Assembly (NCBI RefSeq): GCF_003732275.1
Contig: NZ_MOBM01000043.1
Coordinates: 51,396 to 115,395 of the forward strand
Direction: 5' to 3'
DNA: 64,000 nucleotides
From: Pseudomonas frederiksbergensis
GTDB taxonomy: Bacteria; Pseudomonadota; Gammaproteobacteria; Pseudomonadales; Pseudomonadaceae
In this document: positions 36,945 through 46,698 of the stretch, one piece after another
Layout of the letters: the number at the start of each line of letters is the position of its first letter
How positions within the stretch are numbered: the stretch's first letter is position 1
The notes under the pieces: generated by a model
What the model was told of the DNA's origin: nothing
Database searches by the model: none
What the model saw: the letters and a program-made list of their open reading frames with translations, nothing else
Translations under genes and position numbers: made by a program

Positions 36945-38956
36945 CTAAGGCGTAATCGGACACTGGTCACTCGGACTATGAAACGCGGTGCGTGTGACTA
37001 ATGCTTCGGAGGAGACGTTCTCCGTACCGTCATTGAAGAAATACTGAATCTTGGCGCGCCCCTGCGATCCGGATTTTCGTCATAAAGCGGTTGGATATAG
37101 GTGCTGTAAGGCTCTACCGGAAAATCGAAGCCCGTCAGGGGCGCATCAGCGCTACCCAATACAAAATCCTTTTCGAACTTCACACCGGGAATTGGATCGT
37201 CGGGTTGGGCAAGATCGCTGCCTTTCATGGGAATGAACTCGAAGCTGATGGTTTCTCCAGGCTTTAGCAGCCCTGTCAGGTCGGGCATCCGGACCATTAA
37301 TGCTCCATCAGCCTCCAGAGCCGAACAGCCTGGATAACCTGTTGGATTGGGAATTTTCGGGAAGCTGGCGGCTGGCAGCTCAACCGCTATCGCATTGACA
37401 TCAACCTTGGTGGGTGACGAACACAAATCGTTTTCCACGTCTGGACGGTGGACTTGATAATGCACAGGCACCGTTGAATTGTTGCCCCCCGCTTTGATGT
37501 TATTCCAGGGAATAACGACTTCGTGATCATCGCCTGGGGTATGGATTGCATCATCAAAGATGACTTGAGCACTTTCGACAATCACCCCATTCCAGAAAAA
37601 ATCGACGACATCGTCATTCTGTGCCGTGTCATACCAAGTGAAAATGAATTTAGCGTTTTCGCCTTTGTCGGCCCTTGTCAGTTCATTTGTTCGGGTTTCA
37701 TCGTGATTCTTGACTTCCCCTTCCCCCAGGTCTGGATGGACGGGATCCGGCCAGTCAATGGGAGGCCAGGGCACCCACGGAATGGGCACCTCGAAGTTGA
37801 CCGGAAAGTTTTTGGTTTGAGGGCCAAAGGGGCGCCCCTTGCGCAAGATCTGATAACTGACTGCCGTTGATTTGATGCCGGTGGTGTTTTCTCCGTATTC
37901 TCTAAGCAAGAGCTCGGCGGGCAACACCGGAACCTCCACAGTGGGCATATTGAGAAAGTCGAGATCCGGCTGCACGCGAGTAGCGCCCCATGTCACCCGA
38001 ACCTTGTCGCCGGCTTTCCAGTTATCGTACTTATCGAGCCATACACTTACGCCTGCCCGAACATGCTCATTCACCAGCGGTCCGGGATCGGCTTGTGGAA
38101 CTTTCGGCGGATGTAAATTAGCGGGAAGCGGCCCGAATGTCAGGCCGACGGTTTTGTGGACCGACACTGCACTGGGGTTTTGTGCCTTATCAATTAACAC
38201 ATAAAGAAACACGCATTCCGCATCGCCGAAATTACGGATACTGGCGGCAGGAATCTGCACCGGCGTATCGGTAATACCTGGGGAAGGAACATTGTTTAAG
38301 AACACTAACGTGGCGTCTGTTGGATCTTCAGGAATCTCTGCAGCATCCACCAGATAAATCGCGATTTTATCGCTGCTTTCCCAGTCCGGATAACCAGGAA
38401 TCGTAACGCTCAAGTCACCACCGACAGGAAGATTGTCATCATCCAGGTAATCAGCGGCGAGTTTCAATGCGTTTGGCGGGAGGTGCTTGAGAGGTGGCAG
38501 CCGATCACAAATGACCTGAGTCTCCGATGATTCGGTCTCGAAATCCGTGTAATCGGTAATGATGTACTTCAGCCTGCACGTCGCATCGTCCGGCAGATAA
38601 TTGGCGTTGATAGGCATGGGATAAGGAAATGACTCCGGAAAAGGTCCTCCACCGGCCGGAATCGTGAACTCGTGTTCCGCCACCTTGTCCCAACGTCCTG
38701 ATCCATTGTCAAGATAAAGTGTGACTCTATCGCTGGCCCCCGGTGGTGGCAGATTTGGCCACGCAAGGATACCCGGCGTCAGCCCGTTGTTCTCCACAAG
38801 TCTGGGCCCATGGAGAAGACCGCTCGCTTTGTCGGCATAGTCCTCATCCTTGATTTCTATCACCATATCGGCAAGCTTCGCGCGATACTCGGAGCGCATT
38901 TTCAGGTATGCGCTATTCGCTTCTTGCGGCGTTTGTATGTCCTGTTTGATCGACAT
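36945..38956 (-). pseudogene. Second Ig-like modular protein, frameshifted near its C-terminus
   Basis: The uninterrupted frame (38956-36998) gives 652 residues. Modules of about 120 residues recur (GASDRVTLYLDNGSGRWDKV; ESSDKIAIYLVDAAEIPED; AKFIFTWYDTAQNDDVVDFF). The last 20 residues of this frame are unnatural, Arg/Pro-rich. Adding one base to the four-C run at 37059-37062 yields a continuation RAKIQYFFNDGTENVSSEAL ending in CPITP at 36945, in the style of the preceding modules. A hairpin follows immediately. No signal peptide is evident. Related in style to the 483-residue protein; function unknown. Confidence 0.7.
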
Positions 38957-39195
38957 GCTCCAACCCTCCTGTCACGCCATTTGAGCCATAGGCGAGGCTA
39001 CGGCCACTCCGTCGGTCGACAGCAAGGGCACTGCGGGCAAGTCCAATAAATTTTTGCGCGCAGCAGGCCTGACTGACCTTCGGCGCATTAAGCACTCGTC
39101 GAGCAAAAAGCGATACTGTCAAAGTTGATAGGTAGACCCCTGTTTTTTTGCTGAGATCGAGCCGACGATGACGCCCTGAAACCCATCAAAAAACC
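38957..39195. other. Intergenic region upstream of the Ig-like gene
   Basis: 239 bases between the aruH 3' end and the Ig-like gene start. It contains a cccctgtttttttgctg tract near 39137. No REP or coding frame is convincing. It probably carries the Ig-like gene promoter. Confidence 0.4.
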
Positions 39196-40383
39196 TCACG
39201 CCCGTCGCGCTTCCAGCAACTCCGCCGCACACGAGGCAATCCGGCGGCACGCGTCCGCCAACCTTCCCTGATCCACCACCAAGCCAATGCGAATATGCCC
39301 CGCCGCGCTCGGCCCGAAGGCTTCGCCGGCCAGCACCGACACGCCATAGTCTTCCAGCAAGCGCTCGGCAAAACCTTGTGCGCCAAGGCCGGTCTGGCGC
39401 ACATCGACCATCACGAACATCCCGCCATCGGGTTTTATCGGCCGAATGCCCGGACAGCCGCTTAACCTCGCGCACACCAGGTCACGACGCTGGCGATATT
39501 CCTCACGCATCAGCGCCACTTCCGGCAAGTCTTTATCGAGCGCTACTTGCGCGGCGTTCTGGACGAAATCCGGAAGGCCGAACAGCATGCACAGCGACAG
39601 ATGCATCAAATGTTCAGCCAACGGTTTCGGGCCGATCATCCAGCCCACCCGCCAGCCGGTCATGGCATGGGATTTGGACAAACTGTTGATCGTCGCGGTG
39701 CGCTCGGCCATGCCCGGCAGACTGGCCGGGCTGATGTGCTCGCCCTCATACAGCAGGTCGCTGTAGACCTCATCGCTGATCAGCCAAAGGTCATGCCGCA
39801 CGCACAACGCGGCCAACGCCTGCCAGCTCTTCAACGACAGACTGGCACCGGAGGGATTGTTCGGGCTGTTGAGCAAAATGACGCGGGTTTTCGGGGTGAT
39901 CAGCGCCGCGACATCTGCCGGTTCAACCCGAAAGCCGTTCTCTGGACACACCGCCACCGGCACCACGCTGGCCCCGCAGGCGCCGAACACACCTTCATAG
40001 GTCACATACATCGGTTCGGCGACGATCACTTCGTCGCCAGGATCGAGCAAACATTGGGCAACCGAATACACCGCGCACTGCGCGCCGGGCAGCACGATCA
40101 CATGGTCGGCATCCACCAACTGGCCGCTGCGCCGCTGGTGACGGCTGGCGATGCTGCTGCGCAGTGTGCGGGTGCCGCGTACATCCGAGTAATGGGTGTC
40201 GCCGGCCAACAGGCTATCGATGGCGGCGTGAATGATCGGCAGCGGCGTGTCGAAATCCGGATCGCCGATCGACAGCAACAGCACGTCGACACCCTGCTCG
40301 CGCAATTCCAGCGCTCGATCGTGAATCTTCCAGGCTGCCGCTCCGTCACCGGCGATTCGTTGGGTCAAGGCTGAATAGCGCAT
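39196..40383 (-). CDS. aruH: Arginine:pyruvate transaminase AruH-like aminotransferase
   Basis: 395 residues, fold type I PLP aminotransferase. The PLP-lysine is in NSLSKSHAMTGWRVGW near residue 236, the substrate Arg in SAAGHIRIGLV near 370, and NSPNNPSG near 170. The start RYSALTQRIAGDGAAAWKIH and the block HYSDVRGTRTL closely follow P. aeruginosa AruH, which transfers the alpha-amino group of arginine to pyruvate in the arginine transaminase pathway. The partner aruI and sensor aruRS are not adjacent. A short degraded aruH-like fragment exists at 20272-20388. It could also be a related broad-range aminotransferase. Confidence 0.78.
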   Translation of the reverse strand: MRYSALTQRIAGDGAAAWKIHDRALELREQGVDVLLLSIGDPDFDTPLPIIHAAIDSLLAGDTHYSDVRGTRTLRSSIASRHQRRSGQLVDADHVIVLPGAQCAVYSVAQCLLDPGDEVIVAEPMYVTYEGVFGACGASVVPVAVCPENGFRVEPADVAALITPKTRVILLNSPNNPSGASLSLKSWQALAALCVRHDLWLISDEVYSDLLYEGEHISPASLPGMAERTATINSLSKSHAMTGWRVGWMIGPKPLAEHLMHLSLCMLFGLPDFVQNAAQVALDKDLPEVALMREEYRQRRDLVCARLSGCPGIRPIKPDGGMFVMVDVRQTGLGAQGFAERLLEDYGVSVLAGEAFGPSAAGHIRIGLVVDQGRLADACRRIASCAAELLEARRA

Positions 40384-40423
40384 GTACTTCTCCTAACGCG
40401 CGAGTTCCAGTTTCAACCCTATC

Positions 40424-42049
40424 TCAAATCACGAAACGCGCCACCATTGCGTTCAAATCAACTGCCAATCGCGACAGTTCGTGGGTGGCGGCGCTGGTCT
40501 GGTTGGCACCGGCGGCGGACTGGGTGGCCAGGTCGCGAATGTTCACCAGGTTGCGGTCGACTTCACGGGACACCTGAGCCTGCTCTTCCGAGGCGCTGGC
40601 AATCACCAGATTGCGTTCGTTGATCAGTTGAATCGATTGAGTGATCTGCTCCAGGGCGATACCTGCAGCACGGGCCATTTCCAGGGTGCTTTGGGTGCGC
40701 TGATTGCTTTGCTGCATTGACGAGACCGCTTCGCCGGTGCCGTTCTGGATGCCGGCGACCATTTTCTCGATTTCCTGGGTCGACTGCGCGGTGCGATGGG
40801 CCAATGCCCGAACCTCATCCGCCACCACCGCAAACCCACGCCCGGCTTCCCCGGCACGGGCCGCTTCAATCGCGGCGTTGAGGGCCAGCAGGTTGGTCTG
40901 CTCGGCAATGGCGCGGATCACGTCCAGCACTTTGCCGATGTCGCGGCCCTGAGCCGCCAGACCCTCGATCATCAACGCCGTGTTTTGCACATCGTGGGTC
41001 ATGGTCTGGATCGCGTCGACAGTTTCTACCACCCGGTCACGACCTTCGCGGGCCGCTTGGGTCGACTGGTTCGAGGCTTCGGAGGTCGACACCGCGTTGC
41101 GCGCCACTTCTTCAACCGCGGCAGTCATTTCGTTGACGGCGGTGGCGGCTTGTTCGATTTCGTTGTTTTGCTGTTGCAGGCCGCGGGACGCTTCTTGCGT
41201 CACGGTGCTGAGTTCTTCCGCGGCGGCGCCCAGTTGCGTCGCGGAGCCGGCGATTTGCTCGATGGTTTTGCGCAGGTTGGTCTGCATGGCGGACAAGGCA
41301 CCGAGCAAACGCGCGGGTTCGTCGTTACCGTCGACTTCGATGACCTTGCTCAGGTTACCGCCGGCAATGGTTTCGGCGGCGAGCACTGCGCGGTTCAGCG
41401 GCGTGAGGATGCTGCGGGTCAACAGCCAGGCCAGCAGCACGGTCAGCAACGAAGCCATCACCGCCACCGTCACGATACCGATAAAGGCTTCGCTGTAGTG
41501 CTCACCCGCTTTGGCCGACGCGGCTTTGGCATCGGCGGCATTGATCGCCACCAGTTTGTTCAGTTGCTCGCCCATCTGATCAGTGCCTTCCTTGATCCGC
41601 GTATTGATCAGGGCGCGCATCTCATCCAGTTTGTTCTGCCGCGACAGTTCCAGCATCTGGCTCTGGGCCTGCATGTAGTTGTCGAGGGTTGTCGCGAAGG
41701 TTTTGTACAGCGCTGCTTCTTCAGGGCCGGCCGGCAAGACGGCATAACTGGCCTGGGCGGTGCGCACCTTGTCGACGAGCACGCCGATGCGCGTCTGGGC
41801 TTCCTGCAACGCAGCCGGATCACGGTTGACCAGTACGCGGAACGAGAGAATCCGCAGCCGCAGGACGTTTTCCGTCACGTTGCCCAGAAACCCGATGCTG
41901 GGTAACTGCGTCATTTCCATATCGACAGAGGCCTGGCGAATGATCGACATGCGGTTCACGGCAAACACACCCAGCACGATCACCAGCAAGGCAATGAAGG
42001 CGAAACCCAGGAAAGCTCGAGGCGCGATGTTCAGATTACGCAGTGACAT
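40424..42049 (-). CDS. Methyl-accepting chemotaxis protein (4HB sensor)
   Basis: 541 residues from the ATG at 42047-42049. A first membrane segment (AFLGFAFIALLVIVLGVFAV) is followed by a periplasmic four-helix-bundle domain (residues about 33-185), a second membrane segment (IGIVTVAVMASLLTVLLAWL), and HAMP. The conserved signalling hairpin IAEQTNLLALNAAIEAARAG near residue 385 is present, with methylation-type Glu/Gln pairs on both sides. It should signal to CheA-CheW. The ligand is not predictable from sequence. No C-terminal NWETF-type pentapeptide is present. Confidence 0.92.
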   Translation of the reverse strand: MSLRNLNIAPRAFLGFAFIALLVIVLGVFAVNRMSIIRQASVDMEMTQLPSIGFLGNVTENVLRLRILSFRVLVNRDPAALQEAQTRIGVLVDKVRTAQASYAVLPAGPEEAALYKTFATTLDNYMQAQSQMLELSRQNKLDEMRALINTRIKEGTDQMGEQLNKLVAINAADAKAASAKAGEHYSEAFIGIVTVAVMASLLTVLLAWLLTRSILTPLNRAVLAAETIAGGNLSKVIEVDGNDEPARLLGALSAMQTNLRKTIEQIAGSATQLGAAAEELSTVTQEASRGLQQQNNEIEQAATAVNEMTAAVEEVARNAVSTSEASNQSTQAAREGRDRVVETVDAIQTMTHDVQNTALMIEGLAAQGRDIGKVLDVIRAIAEQTNLLALNAAIEAARAGEAGRGFAVVADEVRALAHRTAQSTQEIEKMVAGIQNGTGEAVSSMQQSNQRTQSTLEMARAAGIALEQITQSIQLINERNLVIASASEEQAQVSREVDRNLVNIRDLATQSAAGANQTSAATHELSRLAVDLNAMVARFVI

Positions 42050-42278
42050 AGGATGATCTCGGTAATTGAGGCGGCGAGCATCCTTGCGGTGATCACTGTT
42101 CGGGCGGGCGATGGCGCGCGTACCTTGCAGTTTTGGCGCCACTTTTGTAGTTGGTTTGTGTGCGCCTGTTCGCTGTATCGGCCGGGGTTGAGGTTTGTTG
42201 CAGGGGTTGGAGAAATATTTTTCGAGGGAAGCAGGAGTGTTTCAGCGGTGAAACACTCACCCGTCAAGACGCGGAATT

Positions 42279-42368
42279 TGTGGGAGCGAGCCTGCTCGCG
42301 ATGACGGCGGCACCTTCAGCATCAATGTCATCTGACCCGCCGCTATCGCGAGCAGGCTCGCTCCCACA
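42279..42368. repeat. REPIN, gagcctgctcgc subtype
   Basis: Inverted arms ggagcgagcctgctcgcgat and atcgcgagcaggctcgctcc. It fills much of the 332-base gap between the glycerate kinase 3' end and the chemoreceptor 5' end. The remainder (42050-42278) shows no gene and likely contains the chemoreceptor promoter. Confidence 0.92.
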
Positions 42369-42381
42369 AGGGCTGCGGTGT

Positions 42382-43527
42382 TTACCAGGCCTTGCGGGCC
42401 GCCACCCGCCATACCCGCGCAATATCACGGGCGCGCTCGCGCAACAAACGCGGCGCTTCGGCGCAGGCCTGCTCCAATGTCATCGGTCCGCTGGCCAAGG
42501 CAAAGGCCGCATCGATGCCATGCTCGTACAGCGCCTGATACCCCTCGCCCAAGGTGCCGGCGATGACGATGACCGGCACGCCGTGTTGCCGCGCAATGCG
42601 TGCCACGCCAAACGGTGTTTTGCCGCGTAATGTCTGGGCATCGAAACGTCCTTCACCGGTGATCACCAGATCGGCGCCTTTGACCGCCTCGGCCAGCCCC
42701 ACCAATTCGGCGACCACTTCCACCCCGGCCTGGAACTGCGCGCCGAGAAACGCCTTGGCGGCAAACCCCAGGCCGCCCGCCGCGCCGCTGCCCGGCTCGT
42801 CGCGCACGTCTTTGTCCAGCGCTTGCGCGCAGAGTTCGGCAAAGTGGCCGAGGGCGTGGTCCAGTTGCTCGACTTGTTCGGGCGACGCACCTTTCTGCGG
42901 GCCGAAAATCGCTGAGGCACCATGAGGGCCGCACAGCGGGTTATTGACGTCGGCGGCGATGTCGAAGCGCACCTCGGCCAGACGCGGATCGATGTCACTC
43001 AGATCGAGGCGGGCCAGTTGCGCCAGGGCCAGACCGCCCGGGATCAGGGTTTGGTCTTGAGCGTCCAGTAGTTTCACACCCAAAGCCTGCATCGCCCCGG
43101 CGCCGCCATCGTTGGTGGCGCTGCCGCCAATCGCCAGAATCACCCGTTGCGCGCCGGCATCCAGCGCGGCGCGGATCAATTCACCGGTGCCATAGGTGCT
43201 GCTGGTGCAGGCATCCCGCAGGTTCGGCGGAACCAGTTGCAGGCCACTGGCCTCGGCCATTTCGATGATCGCGGTGTGGCTCTGTGGCAACCAGCCCCAA
43301 GCGGCATCGACCGTGGCGCCCAGCGGCCCGCGAACATGGGTACGGCGCAGTTCGCCGTCGCACGCGGCCAGAATCGACTCGACCGTGCCTTCCCCGCCGT
43401 CAGCCATCGGGCACTTGAGCAAGTGTGCATCCGGCCAGACTTCGGCCACCCCCAGCGCAATGGCCTCGGCCACACCTTGGGCACTCAGGCTGTCCTTGAA
43501 CGAATCGGGGGCGATGACGATTTTCAT
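42382..43527 (-). CDS. Glycerate 2-kinase (GarK/GlxK family)
   Basis: 381 residues from the ATG at 43525-43527. It begins MKIVIAPDSFKDSLSAQGVA and contains CPMADGGEGTVESIL near residue 40, YGTGELIRAALDAGAQRVIL then AIGGSATNDGGAGAMQALG near 115-135, and LVITGEGRFDAQT near 290. All are signatures of the glycerate kinase type 1 family. It phosphorylates D-glycerate to 2-phosphoglycerate, feeding glycolysis. The neighbours, a CdaR-type regulator and an ACS-family MFS symporter, suggest a glycerate or sugar-diacid use module. Confidence 0.9.
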   Translation of the reverse strand: MKIVIAPDSFKDSLSAQGVAEAIALGVAEVWPDAHLLKCPMADGGEGTVESILAACDGELRRTHVRGPLGATVDAAWGWLPQSHTAIIEMAEASGLQLVPPNLRDACTSSTYGTGELIRAALDAGAQRVILAIGGSATNDGGAGAMQALGVKLLDAQDQTLIPGGLALAQLARLDLSDIDPRLAEVRFDIAADVNNPLCGPHGASAIFGPQKGASPEQVEQLDHALGHFAELCAQALDKDVRDEPGSGAAGGLGFAAKAFLGAQFQAGVEVVAELVGLAEAVKGADLVITGEGRFDAQTLRGKTPFGVARIARQHGVPVIVIAGTLGEGYQALYEHGIDAAFALASGPMTLEQACAEAPRLLRERARDIARVWRVAARKAW

Positions 43528-43656
43528 GCGAATTCTCCAGTTCCAATGCGTCCATGCTGCCAGCCGCCATGAACAATAACGCCGGTCCGCTGCACAAGCG
43601 CCCAAGAGGATTATTGTTCATTTTCACAAAACCCACTGCCTACACACATTCTCACC

Positions 43657-43751
43657 GTAGGAGCTGCCGAAGGCTGCGATCTTTTGATCCTGCTCTTTTC
43701 GGGCTCACTGAAGATCAAATAAAAAGATCGCAGGCTTCGCCAGCTCCTACA
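43657..43751. repeat. REPIN, gtaggagctgccgaaggctg family (one arm degraded)
   Basis: The left arm gtaggagctgccgaaggctg is intact. The right arm reads gcaggcttcgccagctccta, with two changes in the stem. It lies between the glycerate kinase and CdaR-type genes. Confidence 0.88.
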
Positions 43752-43802
43752 TTTGAACGCGTGCGAATGAATACACGTGATCGACCGGTGAGACCCTATG
43801 TA

Positions 43803-44915
43803 TCAGTCGGTTTGGGGCAGAAGCTGGACGCCGAGGTAGAGTGCGAGCATCCCATCCAGTTTTAGCGGGTCGACGCCGCTGAGTTCGGCGATCCGCTCCA
43901 TGCGATAGCGCAAACTGTTGCGATGGATGCCCAAGGCATCGGCACAGGCCTGGCTCTGGCCGTCGTGTTCGCACCAACTGCGCAGGGTCGCCAGCAGCTG
44001 GCCGTTGCCATCCTTGGCGATGACTTTGCGCAGCGGTCGCAGCAGTTCATCCAGCGCATCGTCGTTGCGGTGCCGCCAGAGCATCACCGGCAATCGATAA
44101 CGGTTCAGGGTCAGCAAGCGCGAATGCGGCAATACATCACGACCATAGGCCAGCAAGTCACCAACCCGGCGATAGCAGCGGCGCAACCCCGACAATCCAT
44201 CGGCCTGCCCGCCCACGGCGATGCGCAAAATATTCCAGCCCAGGCCATCGAGCTTCTCCAGCAGCCGATCGTTCTCGATCGCAGGCGTCGCCGGTCGGCA
44301 CCACAGCAACGAGGACTTGGCCGAGCTCACGCACCAACTGTCCGGGTAGCGCGACATCAACCAGGCGCTGAGCGCTTCGACGGTCTGGCCCGGACCGTGT
44401 TCCATGCCCAACTCGAACAGATACGGCACTCGCGTCAACTGCGGTTTGAGCCCCAGTTGCTGCGCTTCGTCCAGCAACCGCGGCGAATCCCCCGCCTCGC
44501 TGAGCAGCAGCGCCAGCAGATCATCGCACCGCTGGCGCCGCCATTGCTGCTCGGCCTGCTGATTGCGCTGGCCCACTAGCATCTCGGCGGTCATGCGCAC
44601 CAATTCAGCGTAAGTGCGCAATTGCTCGGGTTCGCCAGTGATGCCCAGCACCCCAATCAAACGCTGATCGAGCAACAGCGGCAGATTGATGCCCGGTTGC
44701 ACGCCTTTGAGGTGAATCGCGGTCTGCGCGTCGATCTCCACCACGCGCCCGTTGGCCAGCACCAATTGCGCGCCTTCGTGGCGGGTGTTGATGCGCTCCG
44801 GTTCGCCGCTGCCGAGAATCAATCCCTGACTGTCCATGACATTGACGTTGTACGGCAGGATGGCCATCGCCCGGTCGACGATGTCCTGGGCCAGGTCGTG
44901 ATCGAGTTCGAACAT
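43803..44915 (-). CDS. cdaR: CdaR/SdaR-type sugar-diacid regulator
   Basis: 370 residues. The N-terminal sugar-diacid recognition domain is clear (LAQDIVDRAMAILPYNVNVM, then MDSQGLILGSGEPERI and the GINLPLLLDQRLIGVLGITG block). A GGDEF-like central domain follows, and a C-terminal PucR-type helix-turn-helix (SQACADALGIHRNSLRYRME near residue 325). Members sense glycerate, glucarate or galactarate and activate uptake and kinase genes. It is divergent from the MFS symporter gene and upstream of the glycerate kinase gene, fitting control of both. Confidence 0.87.
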   Translation of the reverse strand: MFELDHDLAQDIVDRAMAILPYNVNVMDSQGLILGSGEPERINTRHEGAQLVLANGRVVEIDAQTAIHLKGVQPGINLPLLLDQRLIGVLGITGEPEQLRTYAELVRMTAEMLVGQRNQQAEQQWRRQRCDDLLALLLSEAGDSPRLLDEAQQLGLKPQLTRVPYLFELGMEHGPGQTVEALSAWLMSRYPDSWCVSSAKSSLLWCRPATPAIENDRLLEKLDGLGWNILRIAVGGQADGLSGLRRCYRRVGDLLAYGRDVLPHSRLLTLNRYRLPVMLWRHRNDDALDELLRPLRKVIAKDGNGQLLATLRSWCEHDGQSQACADALGIHRNSLRYRMERIAELSGVDPLKLDGMLALYLGVQLLPQTD

Positions 44916-45085
44916 AGCGCGGTTCCTTGAAAACGTGATGGAGCGGGTTGTTCACCCGCACAGGCCTTGGTCGTAAACCCTGTGCTCAGGCACAAAGACA
45001 ACCACCCAAGGGGTGGCCGAGACTCACTGGGCGATCAACGTTACCCTTGCGTCGCAAAAAAATCATAATAAAGAGAGAGCCCGCC

Positions 45086-46396
45086 ATGTCACAGAGCGCC
45101 GCAGCTACCCTGGCCACCGCTGACGACAAAAACGCCGTCTACAAACGCATTACCCTGCGTTTGATCCCCTTCATTTTCATCTGCTACCTGTTCAATTACC
45201 TCGACCGGGTGAATGTCGGGTTCGCCAAACTGCAGATGCTCGACGCACTGAAATTCAGCGAAACCGTGTACGGCCTCGGTGCCGGGATCTTCTTCATCGG
45301 CTACGTGCTCTGTGGCGTACCGAGCAACCTGGCCCTGACCAAATTCGGCCCGCGCCGCTGGATCGCGCTGATGATGATCACCTGGGGCACGCTCTCGACT
45401 TGCCTGTTGTTCGTCACCACACCCACCGAGTTCTACACCCTGCGCCTGTTTACCGGTGCCGCCGAAGCGGGGTTCTTTCCGGGCGTGGTGCTTTACCTCT
45501 CGCAATGGTTCCCGACGTTCCGCCGTGGCCGCATCATGGCGTTGTTCATGTCGGCGATTCCGGTGTCCGGTTTGCTCGGCAGCCCGTTTTCCGGCTGGAT
45601 TCTCAACCACTTCGGCGCAGGCCAGGCCGGTTTGGCCGGCTGGCAGTGGATGTTCCTGCTGCAAGGTATTCCGACGGTGATCCTCGGCGCCCTCGCCTAC
45701 TTCCTGCTCAGCGACAGTTACGCCAACGCAAAGTGGCTGACCCTTTACGAGCGCTCGGTGCTTGAGGCCGATCACGCTGAAGACCTGGCCAGCAAACCGA
45801 AAACCGCTACTGATTCGTTGTTGGCGGTGTTCAAGAACCCGGCGATCTGGGCCTTCGGCCTGATTTATTTCTGCATCCAGAGCGGTGTCTACGCGATCAA
45901 CTTCTGGTTGCCGTCGATCATCAAAAACCTCGGTTTCAGCGATAACCTGGTGATTGGTTGGCTCAGTGCGATTCCGTATCTGCTGGCGGCGGTGTTCATG
46001 TTGATGGTCGGTCGCTCGGCGGACCTGCGCAAAGAACGCCGTTGGCACTTGATGGTGCCGATGCTGATGGGCGCGGTGGGCTTGCTGATCGCGGTGAACT
46101 TCGCCGCCAACCCGGCCATCGCCATCCTCGGCCTGACCCTCGCCACCATGGGCGCCCTCACCGGCCTGCCGATGTTCTGGCCTGTGCCGACCGCCATGCT
46201 CAGCGCGGGTGCGGCTGCCGGTGGGTTGGCGCTGATCAACTCCATGGGGCAGATGGCGGGTTTCCTTAGCCCGTATCTGGTGGGCTGGGTCAAGGACAGC
46301 ACCGGGTCGACTGATGCGGCGTTGTATCTGCTGGCGGGTGTGATTGTTTGTGGGAGTTTGCTGGCGTTGCGCATGACGCGGACGTTGCGCGCGTAA
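45086..46396 (+). CDS. MFS anion:cation symporter (ACS family, glycerate/sugar-acid type)
   Basis: 436 residues from the ATG at 45086, preceded by gagagag. Twelve membrane segments are evident. The MFS signature LNYLDRVNVGFAKLQ-like segment (FNYLDRVNVGFAKLQML) is near residue 33 and GAAEAGFFPGVVLYLSQWFP near 125, both typical of the GudP/PhthA-type ACS family. It probably imports a carboxylate such as glycerate or a sugar diacid with protons, under the divergent CdaR-type regulator. A strong terminator follows the stop codon. Confidence 0.85.
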   Translation: MSQSAAATLATADDKNAVYKRITLRLIPFIFICYLFNYLDRVNVGFAKLQMLDALKFSETVYGLGAGIFFIGYVLCGVPSNLALTKFGPRRWIALMMITWGTLSTCLLFVTTPTEFYTLRLFTGAAEAGFFPGVVLYLSQWFPTFRRGRIMALFMSAIPVSGLLGSPFSGWILNHFGAGQAGLAGWQWMFLLQGIPTVILGALAYFLLSDSYANAKWLTLYERSVLEADHAEDLASKPKTATDSLLAVFKNPAIWAFGLIYFCIQSGVYAINFWLPSIIKNLGFSDNLVIGWLSAIPYLLAAVFMLMVGRSADLRKERRWHLMVPMLMGAVGLLIAVNFAANPAIAILGLTLATMGALTGLPMFWPVPTAMLSAGAAAGGLALINSMGQMAGFLSPYLVGWVKDSTGSTDAALYLLAGVIVCGSLLALRMTRTLRA

Positions 46397-46412
46397 GGTT
46401 CTGCGAAAACAA

Positions 46413-46434
46413 AAACGGCCCTTTCGGGCCGTTT
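46413..46434 (+). terminator. Rho-independent terminator after the MFS symporter
   Basis: Perfect stem aaacggccc / gggccgttt with loop tttc, followed by ctcattt, 16 bases after the stop codon. Confidence 0.88.
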
Positions 46435-46461
46435 CTCATTTCATGGGCGCACAGATGTTGT

Positions 46462-46582
46462 TGTGGCGAGGGGGCTTGCCCCCGTTGGGTCGCGAAGCGG
46501 CCCCGGCATTTCAAAGTTAAAACCCCATGTAACGGGATTACGACTGCTTCGCAGCCGAACGGGGGCAAGCCCCCTCGCCACA
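46462..46582. repeat. REPIN, tggcgagggggcttgccccc family
   Basis: Outer arms tggcgagggggcttgccccc and gggggcaagccccctcgcca enclose inner inverted segments tcgcgaagcggc and gcttcgcagc. A further half arm (cagccccctcgccaca) abuts at 46583-46599. It fills the gap before the aldo/keto reductase gene. Confidence 0.92.
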
Positions 46583-46698
46583 ACAGCCCCCTCGCCACAG
46601 GTCGCTCCCACAGGAGTATTGAGCTGATAATTCAGATTGCTCCCGACAGCCGTTCTGGTATTTGATTAGGGCTTTCTGACCGGTAAAAGGATTTCGTC

